Shown here in pieces: positions 34,238 through 42,425 of a stretch of 64,000 nucleotides of DNA. The stretch comes from Actinotalea solisilvae (GTDB lineage Bacteria > Actinomycetota > Actinomycetes > Actinomycetales > Cellulomonadaceae), in assembly GCF_016464425.1 (NCBI RefSeq), contig NZ_JADDKQ010000001.1:248001-312000 (forward strand), written 5' to 3'. A program made the position numbers and the translations under genes. Below the pieces are notes generated by a model. The model was not told the origin of the DNA. It saw nothing but the letters and a program-made list of their open reading frames with translations, and searched no databases. Each line of letters starts with the position of its first letter. The first letter of the stretch is position 1.

Positions 34238-35595
34238 CCACCTACGCCGAGCTTCTGGCGCAGGCGACCGCGCACGTGCGTAACGGCAGCACCACCCTGC
34301 GTTCGGACCGCTTCTTGAGCCCCGGGGAAGCACTGGACGCGATCGGCGACTACCACGGGCTTCTTGATGCCCTTGCGTCTCACACTCGCCGCCTGCTGTG
34401 GCCGGCGCAGCTCGGACGGATCGGACTCGCACACCACCGCGATGGCCTACCCCCCGTCGAACGAGCTGCCGTCGACCTCGCCGTCGGCATCGAGACGCTT
34501 ACCGGCGAGGCCAGACCCCACCCGTCCCAGATCGGCGGCGCAGCAACAGCGTGGGCACGGGCCGCTCTGTCTTTGCGCGCGGCCGCCGACCTGGTCGCCA
34601 CGCACTTCACGAGCGAGGGGGAGCCTCGGACTCCAGACGCCGCTCAGACCACGACGGCGACCTTCGACGCCGGCCTCGCAGATCTCGGTCAGCTGGCGAA
34701 AGCCGTGCTGGCTCAAGCAGATCCGCTCGCTCTCCGCGCGCTCCAAGCCGGCGTGCCGCGCGGGCTCGTCACTCGGCAGATCCCCGAGCTTCAGCACCTC
34801 ACCGATCTCGCCCGCGTCCTCACGACCGAGGCGCCACAACCCCTGAAGGCGCAGGTCGACGCCCTCAGTCAGGTCCCGCCGCGGCCTCGGACCGACGACC
34901 CCGCGACCGAGCTCACCGACCGGATGGTGCGGCTACGCCAGGCGACCTGGGAGCTCGCCGAGGACAGCGCAGACGCCGTGGCTTCATTGCGGACGATGGC
35001 CGGCCTCGGGGTCGCCGTCCACGCCCACGCTGCTGCTCTGCACGGGGCGGACCTCTCGGTGCGCGACGTTGTCTCCGACCGAGGAGTCGGTGCACTCGTT
35101 CAGCACGCGCGTGCGTGGCAGCGCCTCCACCACGCACTCTCCGAGTTCGCGGTGCTCACGCCCCCCTTGGCCAACATCCACGACGACGCCGCAGCGGCCG
35201 CACGCCTGCTGCGGGAGTTCGCCCCGATCGAACGCCCTCGGGCCCACGCGTCCTTCGCCCCCACTGAGCGGCACGTCGCGGCCGTTCTCAACGGCGCTGT
35301 ACAGGTCATGGCGGACATCGCCGTTCACGAGGGAGCGACGTTCGATCGGCTGACCCGAGCAGGCCTCTTGTACATGCCGGCTAGCGTGTTGCCACGAGAC
35401 CTGGTGAGTGAACAACCTGAGCTCGCCGCCGCACGCTTGGAACACCGCATCGTCCGCGCGCCCGACGCCGTCACCGCAGCCGCAGCACGGCTGTACGCCG
35501 AAGTGGCCGCTCATCCGGCCGGCGTCTCGACGCCACCGACCGCCGGCCGTGTGCCTGCCGTTCTGACGGGCGCTACCCCGATCTCCATGGCGTAG
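34234..35595 (+). CDS. large helical hypothetical protein
   Basis: 453 residues, mostly Ala/Leu/Arg-rich helices without a membrane segment, Walker motif or Cys cluster. Repeated heptad-like stretches (RAALSLRAAADLVATHF, AKAVLAQADPLALRALQAG) suggest a helical bundle. It occurs in a two-gene unit with the preceding protein, reading away from the relaxase. No function can be given; a relaxosome, replication or plasmid-maintenance accessory is possible. Confidence 0.65.
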   Translation: MTTYAELLAQATAHVRNGSTTLRSDRFLSPGEALDAIGDYHGLLDALASHTRRLLWPAQLGRIGLAHHRDGLPPVERAAVDLAVGIETLTGEARPHPSQIGGAATAWARAALSLRAAADLVATHFTSEGEPRTPDAAQTTTATFDAGLADLGQLAKAVLAQADPLALRALQAGVPRGLVTRQIPELQHLTDLARVLTTEAPQPLKAQVDALSQVPPRPRTDDPATELTDRMVRLRQATWELAEDSADAVASLRTMAGLGVAVHAHAAALHGADLSVRDVVSDRGVGALVQHARAWQRLHHALSEFAVLTPPLANIHDDAAAAARLLREFAPIERPRAHASFAPTERHVAAVLNGAVQVMADIAVHEGATFDRLTRAGLLYMPASVLPRDLVSEQPELAAARLEHRIVRAPDAVTAAAARLYAEVAAHPAGVSTPPTAGRVPAVLTGATPISMA

Positions 35596-35617
35596 TCGGC
35601 GTCGACTACACGCCGGG

Positions 35618-35908
35618 TCATACCGATGACCGAGCGATCACGCCGTCCGACAGATTGGCGGATCGAACAGTGATTCGTCGAGACCCTCGCGAAGCCTCCT
35701 TGACGAGGCGTCGCAGCGTGACGTCGCCGGTGCGCTCGAAGTCCGGCTGGCGGCACTGGAGGGCGACGACGTCGCCGTGCCCGAGCCGGAACTCGAACAC
35801 CTCGTCGCACGTGATGACCCGTTCGCGTGCGGGGATGGAACCGGCCAGCGGGCTGAGCATCGTGGTCTTGCCGACGTGTCGCAAGTCTGTCCCCATGTCA
35901 AAGCGCAC
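35618..35908 (-). pseudogene. fragment of a CpaF/TadA ATPase
   Basis: Residues matching a CpaF motor run from HVGKTTML (Walker A remnant) through IPARERVITCDEVFEF, VALQCRQPDFERTGDV and LRRLVKEA, at about 35,690-35,880. The start of the motor, the Walker B and the His-box parts are absent, and the frame ends in unrelated sequence. It is not from the intact gene at 5.1 kb: that protein reads FATIEKEYEL where this one reads VITCDEVFEF. So it is the relic of a second CpaF-like gene. Confidence 0.7.
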
Positions 35909-36094
35909 CGCCGGTGCGATCTACGTGCGGTAGCCGCCCCCTCTTGGTGCCCGTCCGTCCCAGCGACGACTTGGTGGACTAATAGCGACGTACGGGGTCG
36001 GCGTGATGTGGGAGAGCGGCGACGGGCTGATCGAAAACCTGCCCGTCTCCTGAGAGCCGCATCGTGTAGTCGCCCAGCTGCTAGGACCTAATTG

Positions 36095-37135
36095 TCAGCG
36101 CTCAGGACCGAGCAGTCCAAGGACGGTGTTCGGGAGGGATGAGCGCCCTCCCTCACGGAGGAGTGCCGCGTACACGAACAGGAAGCGCAGCAGCAGGGCA
36201 ACGCCGAGAAAGAACGCGGAGGTCACCGACCAGCGAAGCCATGGCTCGAGCGTCATTGGGCCCAGGCTCATCAGAACGACCGGAAAGCCTATCCCTAGCA
36301 TTGCCAATACGGTGAGAACCTGTAGGGCTAGGCCGAAGCCCTCCGGTTGGCGCGTCGCGTCAAGCGTCTCGGTCGCTAGGCGCTTCTCCTGGTGCAAGGC
36401 GCGCACCCCGGCCCTCGCCTCGTCGATACGATTCGTAAGTGAATTTTCGAACGCGATCTGGCGCTGGCCCTCCGCGATGCGCTCGGTGGCGCGAACCTGC
36501 GGATTGCCGTAGGAAAGCGCCGGCATGCGGATTGTGTCAAAACCTAGGCCGCCGAACGGCGATGACTTTCGCGCCGCCCTGCGCTCCTCTTCCAGCACTT
36601 CGTCTTCGCGCTCAGAGCATACGCGGTCGTAGAGCCACTCCCAGGCATGGCGATGCTCGACCGGCAGTTCGTGGTCGCGGCGGAACGTAGCCCAGTCGGG
36701 GTGCTCCTTCACCTTGGGTACGAGCGGGACGATCGCGCTCATCGCCGCCCTGAGGTCGGATGACAAATCCGCGAGCTTCGCAACAAGCAACGCTTGATTT
36801 AAATCCTCCTCCTGTTCTTCTTGCGCGGCGTCGAGGACGTCCCGCAGTGCGGGATCAAAACCACTATCGACGATGACCTCAAACACATCTTCGTCATCCA
36901 ATAACTCGTCCACGTAGTACGCGTCAAGCGCCTGTTCAGATGCCGCAAGGTGCGACTGAGCTTCCGTTTCGCGCCGCGCTAGGTCAGCCACCCTGCGGCG
37001 TGCACCCTGCTGCTCGGCGTGCAGAGCGACATAGCGGGACACCAGGAGGCCCCCGACGATGGCGATCAGGGCCGCCGAGGCTTGCGTCACCGCGCTCAGG
37101 AGCCAGTTGACGTCGGCGACTGCGGAGGCGGGCAT
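36095..37135 (-). CDS. membrane protein with coiled region, lower GC than neighbours
   Basis: 346 residues from the ATG at 37135; no clear ribosome site precedes it, so the start is uncertain. One membrane helix at about 10-33, then a coiled region (HAEQQGARRRVADLARRETE), a charged middle part and two C-terminal helices (about 268-325). Codon use is notably less GC-biased than elsewhere in the island (TTTAAATC and CAATAACTC occur within it), pointing to recent arrival from a different host. The fold and function are unknown; an immunity or defence role is only a guess. Confidence 0.65.
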   Translation of the reverse strand: MPASAVADVNWLLSAVTQASAALIAIVGGLLVSRYVALHAEQQGARRRVADLARRETEAQSHLAASEQALDAYYVDELLDDEDVFEVIVDSGFDPALRDVLDAAQEEQEEDLNQALLVAKLADLSSDLRAAMSAIVPLVPKVKEHPDWATFRRDHELPVEHRHAWEWLYDRVCSEREDEVLEEERRAARKSSPFGGLGFDTIRMPALSYGNPQVRATERIAEGQRQIAFENSLTNRIDEARAGVRALHQEKRLATETLDATRQPEGFGLALQVLTVLAMLGIGFPVVLMSLGPMTLEPWLRWSVTSAFFLGVALLLRFLFVYAALLREGGRSSLPNTVLGLLGPER

Positions 37136-37347
37136 GTGCGTCAGACTAGTGACGCGGCACCGGGGGGTTGGCTTTTCGCCGGGTGCCGGCCTGCTTCGCG
37201 CCCGAGACAAGCACGTTGAGCCTCGCGGCGACCGCCGCGGCGAGGAAGCGCGCGGCCAGGCGCATCAGCGAGCCGAGCGCGACCAGGTCGTCGAGGTGCC
37301 CGGCCGCACGACGTACTTGCGGATGTTCACGGCCCACGTCGATCGCG

Positions 37348-37940
37348 TCACGTCGGGATCGCGACGTGCAGGCGCTCGCCGCCGGGCAGCGACGCGTCGA
37401 CGAATGGCCTAGTACCCGACGGCCACTCCTGGTCCGACCTGCGGAAGCGTCCCGTGGCGTCGCGCTCACGGAGCTCCGAGCGGCACTTGGCCTTCGCCAT
37501 GAGCGTAGCCTCGCCGCGCGTCGAGACGATCCGCACCGAGTCCGGACCGACCTCGATCCGGTCGATGACCTTCGCGAGGACCATGTTCTCCTCGGCGGGC
37601 GAGGCGCCCTCGCCCAGCATCGAGTCGAAGATCCGCGCGTAGACGTCCGGCCCGGGGTCGAGGTCGTCGAGTCCGGTGAGGTCGTCGTCCAGATCCGTGC
37701 GCGCCGCGCCCCCTTGGCCTCGATCTCGGCGAGGGTGATCCGGTGCCCGGGGTCATCCAGGAACCCGTCGACCCACCCCCGCGCGAGTCTGCCCGACCGC
37801 TCGTCCAGTGACTCCAGCTGCCCCTCCAGGACCTCTCGCCGGCCCTACAGGACGATCCTGTCCCCGGACGCTGTCCGGACGATCGAGGACGCCTTCCAGA
37901 GCGTCTCGAGCGCACCCTCGACACAAGGAAGCCCGCCCGG
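37348..37940 (-). pseudogene. broken serine-recombinase-like gene, C-terminal part
   Basis: Reading leftwards, a frame with EVLEGQLESLDERSGRLARG and WVDGFLDDPGHRITLAEIEA passes through an in-frame TAG near 37850, then shifts frame at a five-C run (37709-37713) into PDVYARIFDSMLGEGASPAE, VIDRIEVGPDSVRIV and a tail ending RLHVAIPT. The coil followed by a short beta segment resembles the C-terminal part of large serine recombinases. The N-terminal catalytic domain is missing. A decayed integrase or resolvase. Confidence 0.5.
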
Positions 37941-37962
37941 TGGGATGAGCTACGGGGCGGGC
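37931..37962. terminator. hairpin GCCCGCC / GGCGGGC followed by a T-rich stretch
   Basis: A seven-base stem, extendable through GAAG/CTTC, with GTCTTCTATG directly after it on the plus strand. It has the look of an intrinsic terminator, lying at the decayed recombinase. Confidence 0.45.
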
Positions 37963-37986
37963 GTCTTCTATGTTCTGATGCGGCCA

Positions 37987-38023
37987 GCGGGGTTGCTCCG
38001 AGGTCAAGGCGGAGCAACCCCGC
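37987..38023. terminator. strong 14-bp hairpin near the DUF2188 gene
   Basis: Perfect arms at 37987-38000 and 38010-38023 with a nine-base loop, directly after the stop of the leftward DUF2188 gene. It is the strongest hairpin in this region and probably ends that gene's transcript. Confidence 0.65.
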
Positions 38024-38029
38024 TTGGCA

Positions 38030-38263
38030 TCAGCCCCGCGGCGGGTGCGGGTCAGTGCCGTAGGTGTTGCGCTCGTTGATCTGGCCGTCGGCCTTGCGGT
38101 GTCCGAGCCACTCCGAGCCAGTGTTGCGCGCGAGCTGCTGCCCGCGCTCGGAGGCGTCTGCCTTCCCGTTGTGGGTGGAGGACGCTCGAGTGTTGCCCTC
38201 GCGCCGGTTCGCCCACCGCTCGTTGTCGCTGTCCCACGTCGTATGCACGTCGCCCTTGGCCAC
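38030..38263 (-). CDS. DUF2188 family small protein
   Basis: 77 residues from the GTG at 38263, which gives the family's usual MAKGDVHT start and has GAGG eight bases upstream. The sequence continues to WANRREGNTR, THNGKADASERG and a C-terminal GQINERNTYGTDPHPPRG; the NxYGxDPxPPxG end is the DUF2188 hallmark. A small basic protein of unknown function, widespread in actinobacteria and common in genomic islands. Confidence 0.8.
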   Translation of the reverse strand: MAKGDVHTTWDSDNERWANRREGNTRASSTHNGKADASERGQQLARNTGSEWLGHRKADGQINERNTYGTDPHPPRG

Positions 38264-38419
38264 GTGAACCACCTCATTTCATGTCGTGCCCGGAGGTACC
38301 GGGCTGTGATCATGAGTCTAGGACGGTGGAACCACTAGATGTAGTGGCAGGAGCAAGATCTTCGGCCAGATGTAGGCGCCGGCGGTACATGCCCTGGTCA
38401 GAGGCATCGGCCAGTGGAG

Positions 38420-38445
38420 GGGACTGCTGCCGGATCGGTTGACAC
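38420..38445 (+). repeat. left terminal inverted repeat of the IS3 element
   Basis: Starts GGGACTGCTGCCGGA and ends GTTGACAC; differs at three positions from the right repeat. Confidence 0.9.
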
Positions 38446-38484
38446 TCCATCTGTGGGACGAGGTCCCGCTGGAAGGATGTCGCT

Positions 38485-38769
38485 GTGCCCAAGAAGTTCC
38501 CTCCCGAGTTCAAGCGTGACGTCGTGCGGGTCGCCCGCCGCGGTGACCTGACGCACGCCGAGGTCGCCTCCGACTTCGACATCTCCGTGGAGTCGGTGCG
38601 GCGCTGGGTGCGCCAAGCCGACATCGACGACGGCGTCGTGGACGGCAAGACCACCATCGAGCAGAACGAGCTGGTTCAGCTGCGCCGGGAGAAGCGTCGG
38701 CTGGAGCAGGAGAACGAGATCCTGCGCCGCGCGGCGGCCTACTTCGCCGCCGGCTCGCTCCCAAAATGA
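38485..38769 (+). CDS. IS3 OrfA, helix-turn-helix protein
   Basis: 94 residues from a GTG. Residues about 8-45 form the helix-turn-helix (FKRDVVRVARRGDLTHAEVA, VESVRRWVRQAD) and 62-85 a leucine zipper (LVQLRREKRRLEQENEILRR) that lets OrfA dimerise. Its last codons overlap the OrfB start (ATGA) just after an A4 run (CCAAAATGA), the usual place for the programmed -1 frameshift that makes OrfAB transposase. Confidence 0.9.
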   Translation: MPKKFPPEFKRDVVRVARRGDLTHAEVASDFDISVESVRRWVRQADIDDGVVDGKTTIEQNELVQLRREKRRLEQENEILRRAAAYFAAGSLPK

Positions 38770-39647
38770 GCTACCCGCTGGTCCGTGACCTGGCCGCCGA
38801 GGGCATCCCGGTGCGGTTGACCTGCGGGGTGCTCGGCCACTCGAGGCAGGCGTACTACGCCTGGCTCGCCGAGCCCGTCAGCGCGCGCGAGCTCGAGGAC
38901 GCCTACCTGACGAACGCCCTGATCGACGCCCACGGCGACGACCCGGAGTTCGGCTACCGGTTCCTGGCCGACGAGCTCGAGCGCGCCGGCCACGACGTCG
39001 GCGAGCGGCGGGTCTGGCGACTGTGCTCGCAGCAGCGGCTCTGGTCGGTGACCGTCCGCAAGGGCAGGCGCGGGGCCGGGAAGTCGCCGGGGCCGGCGGT
39101 CCACGACGACCACGTCCAGCGCAACTTCACCGCCGCCGGGCCGGACCAGGTCTGGGTCACCGACATCACCGAGCACCCCACCGCCGAGGGCAAGGTCTAC
39201 TGCTGCGCGATCAAGGACCTGTTCAGCAACCGGATCGTCGGGTACGCACTCGACGAGCGGATGACCGCCCAACTCGCGGTCACCGCGTTGCGGACCGCCG
39301 TCGCCCGGCGCGCCCCGAGCGGTGTTGTGGTGGTGCATTCGGACAGAGGATCGCAATTTCGAGCCCGGACGTTCCGGGCGGTCCTGACCGCCGCGGGGCT
39401 GCAGGGCTCGATGGGTCGCGTCGCCTCGGCCGGTGACAACGCGGCCATGGAGTCCTGGAACGCGCTGCTGCAGAAGAACGTCCTGAACCGTCGCCGCTGG
39501 GCCACCCGCGACGAGCTGCACGACGCGATCGTCTTCTGGATCGAACGCACCTACAACCGTCGCCGACGCCAACGCGCCCTCGGCAAGCTGACCCCGGTCG
39601 AGTTCGAGCTCGCCTTCACCGCCCAGAACGCCGCCCTTGCGGCATGA
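38766..39647 (+). CDS. IS3 OrfB, DDE transposase
   Basis: 293 residues. Family HTH_21 segment GYRFLADELERAGHDVGERR, then the integrase core with catalytic residues in WVTDITEH (Asp), HSDRGSQF (Asp) and AMESWNALLQKN (Glu, with Lys seven residues on). The C-terminus ends YNRRRRQRALGKLTPVEFE, the common IS3 tail. Performs cut-out and joining of the element. No frameshift or stop is seen. Confidence 0.95.
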   Translation: MSYPLVRDLAAEGIPVRLTCGVLGHSRQAYYAWLAEPVSARELEDAYLTNALIDAHGDDPEFGYRFLADELERAGHDVGERRVWRLCSQQRLWSVTVRKGRRGAGKSPGPAVHDDHVQRNFTAAGPDQVWVTDITEHPTAEGKVYCCAIKDLFSNRIVGYALDERMTAQLAVTALRTAVARRAPSGVVVVHSDRGSQFRARTFRAVLTAAGLQGSMGRVASAGDNAAMESWNALLQKNVLNRRRWATRDELHDAIVFWIERTYNRRRRQRALGKLTPVEFELAFTAQNAALAA

Positions 39648-39661
39648 TCACCACTCACCCG

Positions 39662-39687
39662 GTGTCAACTGGTCCTGCAGCAGTCCC
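39662..39687 (-). repeat. right terminal inverted repeat of the IS3 element
   Basis: Reads GTGTCAAC...GCAGTCCC on the plus strand, followed by the GAG target duplication. Confidence 0.9.
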
Positions 39688-39749
39688 GAGCGTCGCCCTG
39701 CGCCTGCGGCGTGTCCGCGTCTGCGGCGTGTCGCCGGGTCGTCTCAAAC

Positions 39750-39790
39750 GAGAAGCCCGCCCCGGTGGTCCTACCCGGAGCGGGCTTCTC
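39750..39790. terminator. 11-bp hairpin GAGAAGCCCGC / GCGGGCTTCTC
   Basis: Perfect 11-bp arms with a 19-base loop that can pair further, followed by TATGCG. Typical actinobacterial intrinsic terminator; which gene it ends is unclear because the IS lies to its left and no intact gene to its right reads towards it except the short histidine-rich frame. Confidence 0.6.
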
Positions 39791-39806
39791 TATGCGTTGA
39801 GGGCCT

Positions 39807-39965
39807 CTAGGACCCTCGGATCACCGCGGGCGGATCGTCCGGGTGGTGGTGGTCGTGGTGATCCGGATGCGGATCGGTCCACGGGTGACGGTGCGGGTGA
39901 TGCGAGTGGCCACGGGAGTGACCTCCGATCGGGCTTGCGCCCGTCTGACAGAGGAGGGAATCCAC
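39807..39965 (-). other. short His-rich open frame, possible relic or small protein
   Basis: 52 codons from a GTG at 39965: a neutral start, then GGHSRGHSHHPHRHP and DPHPDHHDHHHPDDPPA. Histidine in alternating HxH patterns is typical of metal-binding loops of zinc transporters and chaperones. The frame lacks a clear ribosome site. A second frame at 39821-39913 has GGAGG eight bases before its GTG and would give a 30-residue Arg/Thr-rich peptide. Only one, or neither, is real. Confidence 0.3.
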
Positions 39966-39978
39966 CCGCTCAGCCGGT

Positions 39979-40005
39979 GAGTCAACGTCTCGCAGACGTT
40001 GACTC
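39979..40005. repeat. perfect 12-bp palindrome with 3-base centre, operator-like
   Basis: Arms GAGTCAACGTCT and AGACGTTGACTC around CGC. It sits immediately upstream of the short leftward frame at 39965 and has the length and symmetry of a dimeric regulator site, of the kind used by MerR or ArsR proteins. No regulator gene is next to it. Confidence 0.6.
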
Positions 40006-40746
40006 CCGAGGTACGCTCAGGGTTCACGAGGCAAGTGAAGCGAAGAGCTCTGGTCGGGCGAAGAGTCCGTCTAGGGCTCTTCTGCTGTCAGGCACTAGGA
40101 TCTCACGCCAAACCGACACCCCAGCGTCCCGGAACCAAGATCTTTTTATCTCTAGGTGGCCGGACGCACGCGTACGGCTCTCGCGACCAGCATCGTTGCA
40201 GGTCACGGGCTTGCGGGGGGATTTCCGAACAGACTACCGCCGTGTAAGACGTTCTTGCGGGACGCGAGTCGCCGGGCGTGTCGTAGGCCCCCGCGTGTCG
40301 CAGAACCTCCCCAGAACGCCTCTATTGCCCCTAGGGGCCGACTTGGGTCGCCCCACGACCAGTACCTCGTTACGCGTACGCGCAGGGACTCCTAGTGCCG
40401 TTTCCGGGCCTCGATCACGAGGTAAACGAGGGACCCGACTGACCACCCGATCACGATCACGAACCCCACCAACACCGGTACGAGATCGTGGCGCTGCGAC
40501 TCGATCGCCCTCGTTCCAGGTCCGCCACGCCGAGACAGGCGTCGTCAGGGACGTGGGCTGACCGTCCAAGCGTGTCGCTATACCGCACGGAGATGCCGCT
40601 GACTGGGTGGTGTGGGGGAAGCGCCCTGCGCTCTTTGGCGGATGGAGGCCGTGGCGTTGCCGGTGTTCGATCGGGGACTGGCCGAACCCGAGCACGACGG
40701 GCGATCGCGTAGCGGCTCTAGCGCCCGCGCCGACCGGCGTCGCCAG
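40006..40746. other. 740 bases without a supported gene
   Basis: Contains stop-rich, mixed-composition sequence and appears decayed. On the minus strand near 40,392-40,500 a short frame encodes a single membrane-like helix (LVPVLVGFVIVIGWSVGSLV then RKRH and a stop), but it lacks a good start codon. Nothing else is recognised. Confidence 0.5.
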
Positions 40747-41304
40747 TCATCGATGACCTCTGGACGCCTCATTGCCTCGGGACACAAGGTGTGCCGCGAT
40801 TGCCAACATGGCGAGGTCACGCAGGCGCACCCGATCGGCTGTTCTCGGTGTGCCGGGTGGGTGACCACCCTCGAGACGCTCAAGCACCATGAGGTGCCGC
40901 CGTTGCCCCTCGAGCACTTCCTCATGTCGTTGACGCGCCTCGGCATCGGCTCTGTGGCCGATCGAGAGGTCAGCCCCGAACGTGCCCACAACGCCTACAA
41001 AGAGCGCCACCAACAGCGCGGTGAGGGAGCCGCCGTCGCGCTCGAGGGTGGCGTGCTCGACGACGATCCCAAACTCGACGGTGAACAGCGTGCCAGTCAC
41101 CGCCAGCAGGATTCCGCCGAGCAGACGCAATGCGCGCATGGCGGCGGTCGAGGGCCACGGCATGAGACACAGGAGGGCGGCGATCCCATTCGCAGCGATG
41201 AGGCGGCCTTCAACTTCATGCTCCCAGAACTGTCCCGCGAAGATGGCCGTCAGCAGCGCGATCGCTGCGATGGTCGGAATCCGGAGAGTCCCGGCGTCAG
41301 TCAC
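40747..41304 (-). CDS. small integral membrane protein, unknown
   Basis: 185 residues from the GTG at 41304, chosen for the GAGGAGG site seven bases upstream; in-frame upstream starts have none. Four membrane helices: about 6-27, 35-60 (LIAANGIAALLCLMPW), 67-90 (LLGGILLAVTGTLFTVEFG) and 102-122. The C-terminal 60 residues are charged and cytoplasmic, with a coiled part. The last gene before the tRNA. Family unknown. Confidence 0.65.
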   Translation of the reverse strand: MTDAGTLRIPTIAAIALLTAIFAGQFWEHEVEGRLIAANGIAALLCLMPWPSTAAMRALRLLGGILLAVTGTLFTVEFGIVVEHATLERDGGSLTALLVALFVGVVGTFGADLSIGHRADAEARQRHEEVLEGQRRHLMVLERLEGGHPPGTPRTADRVRLRDLAMLAIAAHLVSRGNEASRGHR

Positions 41305-41537
41305 AAGCTGGCCTCCTCTGTCGAGCTGGGCGAGCGGCATCGTACGGTCTTGCCCCGAACCGCGCGTCCGCCGATGTGCGGTGTGCCAGCCGCACGTGCG
41401 GTACCGACGCCGGGCACCTCGTCGGGCCACGCTGGCCAGGTGCCCCGCGAGCACAGCGCCCTACGGCATCACGAACGGGTTCCGGGACGCCTGTCCAGAG
41501 ACGTGCTGCCAGCGTCCGTGTTCGTCCAGGGCGTACT

Positions 41538-41559
41538 TAGGCCTACCAATAGGCCTACC
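41538..41559 (+). repeat. tandem direct repeat TAGGCCTACC
   Basis: Two exact copies at 41538-41547 and 41550-41559 separated by AA. Each contains the palindrome TAGGCCTA. Possible recombinase arm site at an island end. Confidence 0.6.
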
Positions 41560-41567
41560 GGACGCCG

Positions 41568-41601
41568 AGAGGCCCGCCCCGCCGAAGCGGTGCGGGCCTC
41601 T
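41568..41601. terminator. 10-bp perfect hairpin beside the tRNA-Pro gene
   Basis: Arms AGAGGCCCGC (41568-41577) and GCGGGCCTCT (41592-41601) with a 14-base loop, 17 bases beyond the 3' end of the tRNA. Most likely the terminator of the tRNA transcript. Confidence 0.65.
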
Positions 41602-41618
41602 GACCTGCTAAAACACTG

Positions 41619-41692
<74 letters not shown>

Positions 41693-41793
41693 ATACGACC
41701 CCCGCTGCGCGGTGGGCCTGAAGAACTCTACCGCAGCCCCACGCGGGATCTGCACACCGGCGTGAGCCCGTGCCCGCCCGACCGAGGAGTCTC

Positions 41794-42333
41794 ATGCGAC
41801 GAACGAGCATCCCCAGCGGCGTCGCGGTGCCCGCCGTGCTCCCGGTGCTCGCGGCGAGCGTGGTGCTCGGCGGGTGCACCCCCGACCCCGGCGTGGACCG
41901 GCGCGACGAGGTCGGCCGGCTCGTGAGCTCCTGGTCCGAGGCCGACCACGCCGAGCTCGGTGACCTCGACCGGACGCGCCCGGCGCTCGTGCTCGACGCC
42001 GAGGACCTCGACGACGTCACGTCGCGCTGGCCCGACGACGTCACGCTCGACGGGCTCGACGTCGACCTCGACGCGCCGGTCCTCGTCGTCGGCGCGTGGG
42101 CGCGGTGCACCGAGTCGTCGCGCGTGGTCGTCGACGACGACCGGACCACCCTCACCTTGCAGGTCGTGGACCCGCAGGAGCAGGTCGCCTGCGGATGGTC
42201 CCCGGTCCGGCTCGAGGTCTGGGAGATCTCGCGGTCCGAGCTGGGCGACGGCACCCCGCGTCTGACGGGGTACGGCCGCGGTCAGGCGGCCGGCGGTGGG
42301 CAGGTCCGCTGCCCGGAGCCTGCGCGCTGCTGA
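41794..42333 (+). CDS. lipoprotein, unknown
   Basis: 179 residues from an ATG with GAGGAG just upstream. Signal peptide with lipobox VVLGGCTP (Cys28), so it should be anchored outside the membrane. The mature part is acidic, has three more cysteines (RCTES, ACGWSPV, RCPEPARC) and a beta-type alternation (APVLVVGAWARC, TTLTLQVVDP). Codon use and GC are those of the core chromosome. No family recognised. Confidence 0.75.
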   Translation: MRRTSIPSGVAVPAVLPVLAASVVLGGCTPDPGVDRRDEVGRLVSSWSEADHAELGDLDRTRPALVLDAEDLDDVTSRWPDDVTLDGLDVDLDAPVLVVGAWARCTESSRVVVDDDRTTLTLQVVDPQEQVACGWSPVRLEVWEISRSELGDGTPRLTGYGRGQAAGGGQVRCPEPARC

Positions 42334-42425
42334 CCCCGGGCACCCGTACGCGCTCCCGTGGGGCGACATGCCGGAAATGGTGCGATTCTGGGCGGACCAT
42401 CCACCGAGGTCGCTGGGAGGTCGCC

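Larger units (their letters stand above)
38420..39687 (+). mobile_element. complete IS3-family insertion sequence, 1,268 bp
   Basis: Bounded by 26-bp inverted repeats (23 of 26 bases match) starting GGGACTGCTGC and ending GTTGACAC, each flanked directly by GAG (38417-38419 and 39688-39690), a 3-bp target duplication as expected for IS3 elements. Two overlapping frames encode the IS3 OrfA and OrfB. All three catalytic residues are present, so the copy may be active. Its flanks join intergenic sequence, so no gene was visibly broken by it. Confidence 0.95.
41305..41618. other. junction region between the island and the tRNA gene
   Basis: 314 bases that contain no recognisable gene but two features near their right end: a repeated decamer and a terminator hairpin. 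If the island entered the 3' end of the tRNA gene, its right attachment site should be the last bases of the tRNA, overlapping this region. A copy of that sequence at the left end of the island is expected outside the window. Confidence 0.4.

Noticed and set aside
40392-40540. Leftward short frame with one membrane-like helix ending RKRH
   Set aside because: No ATG or convincing GTG start with a ribosome site; probably a gene relic.
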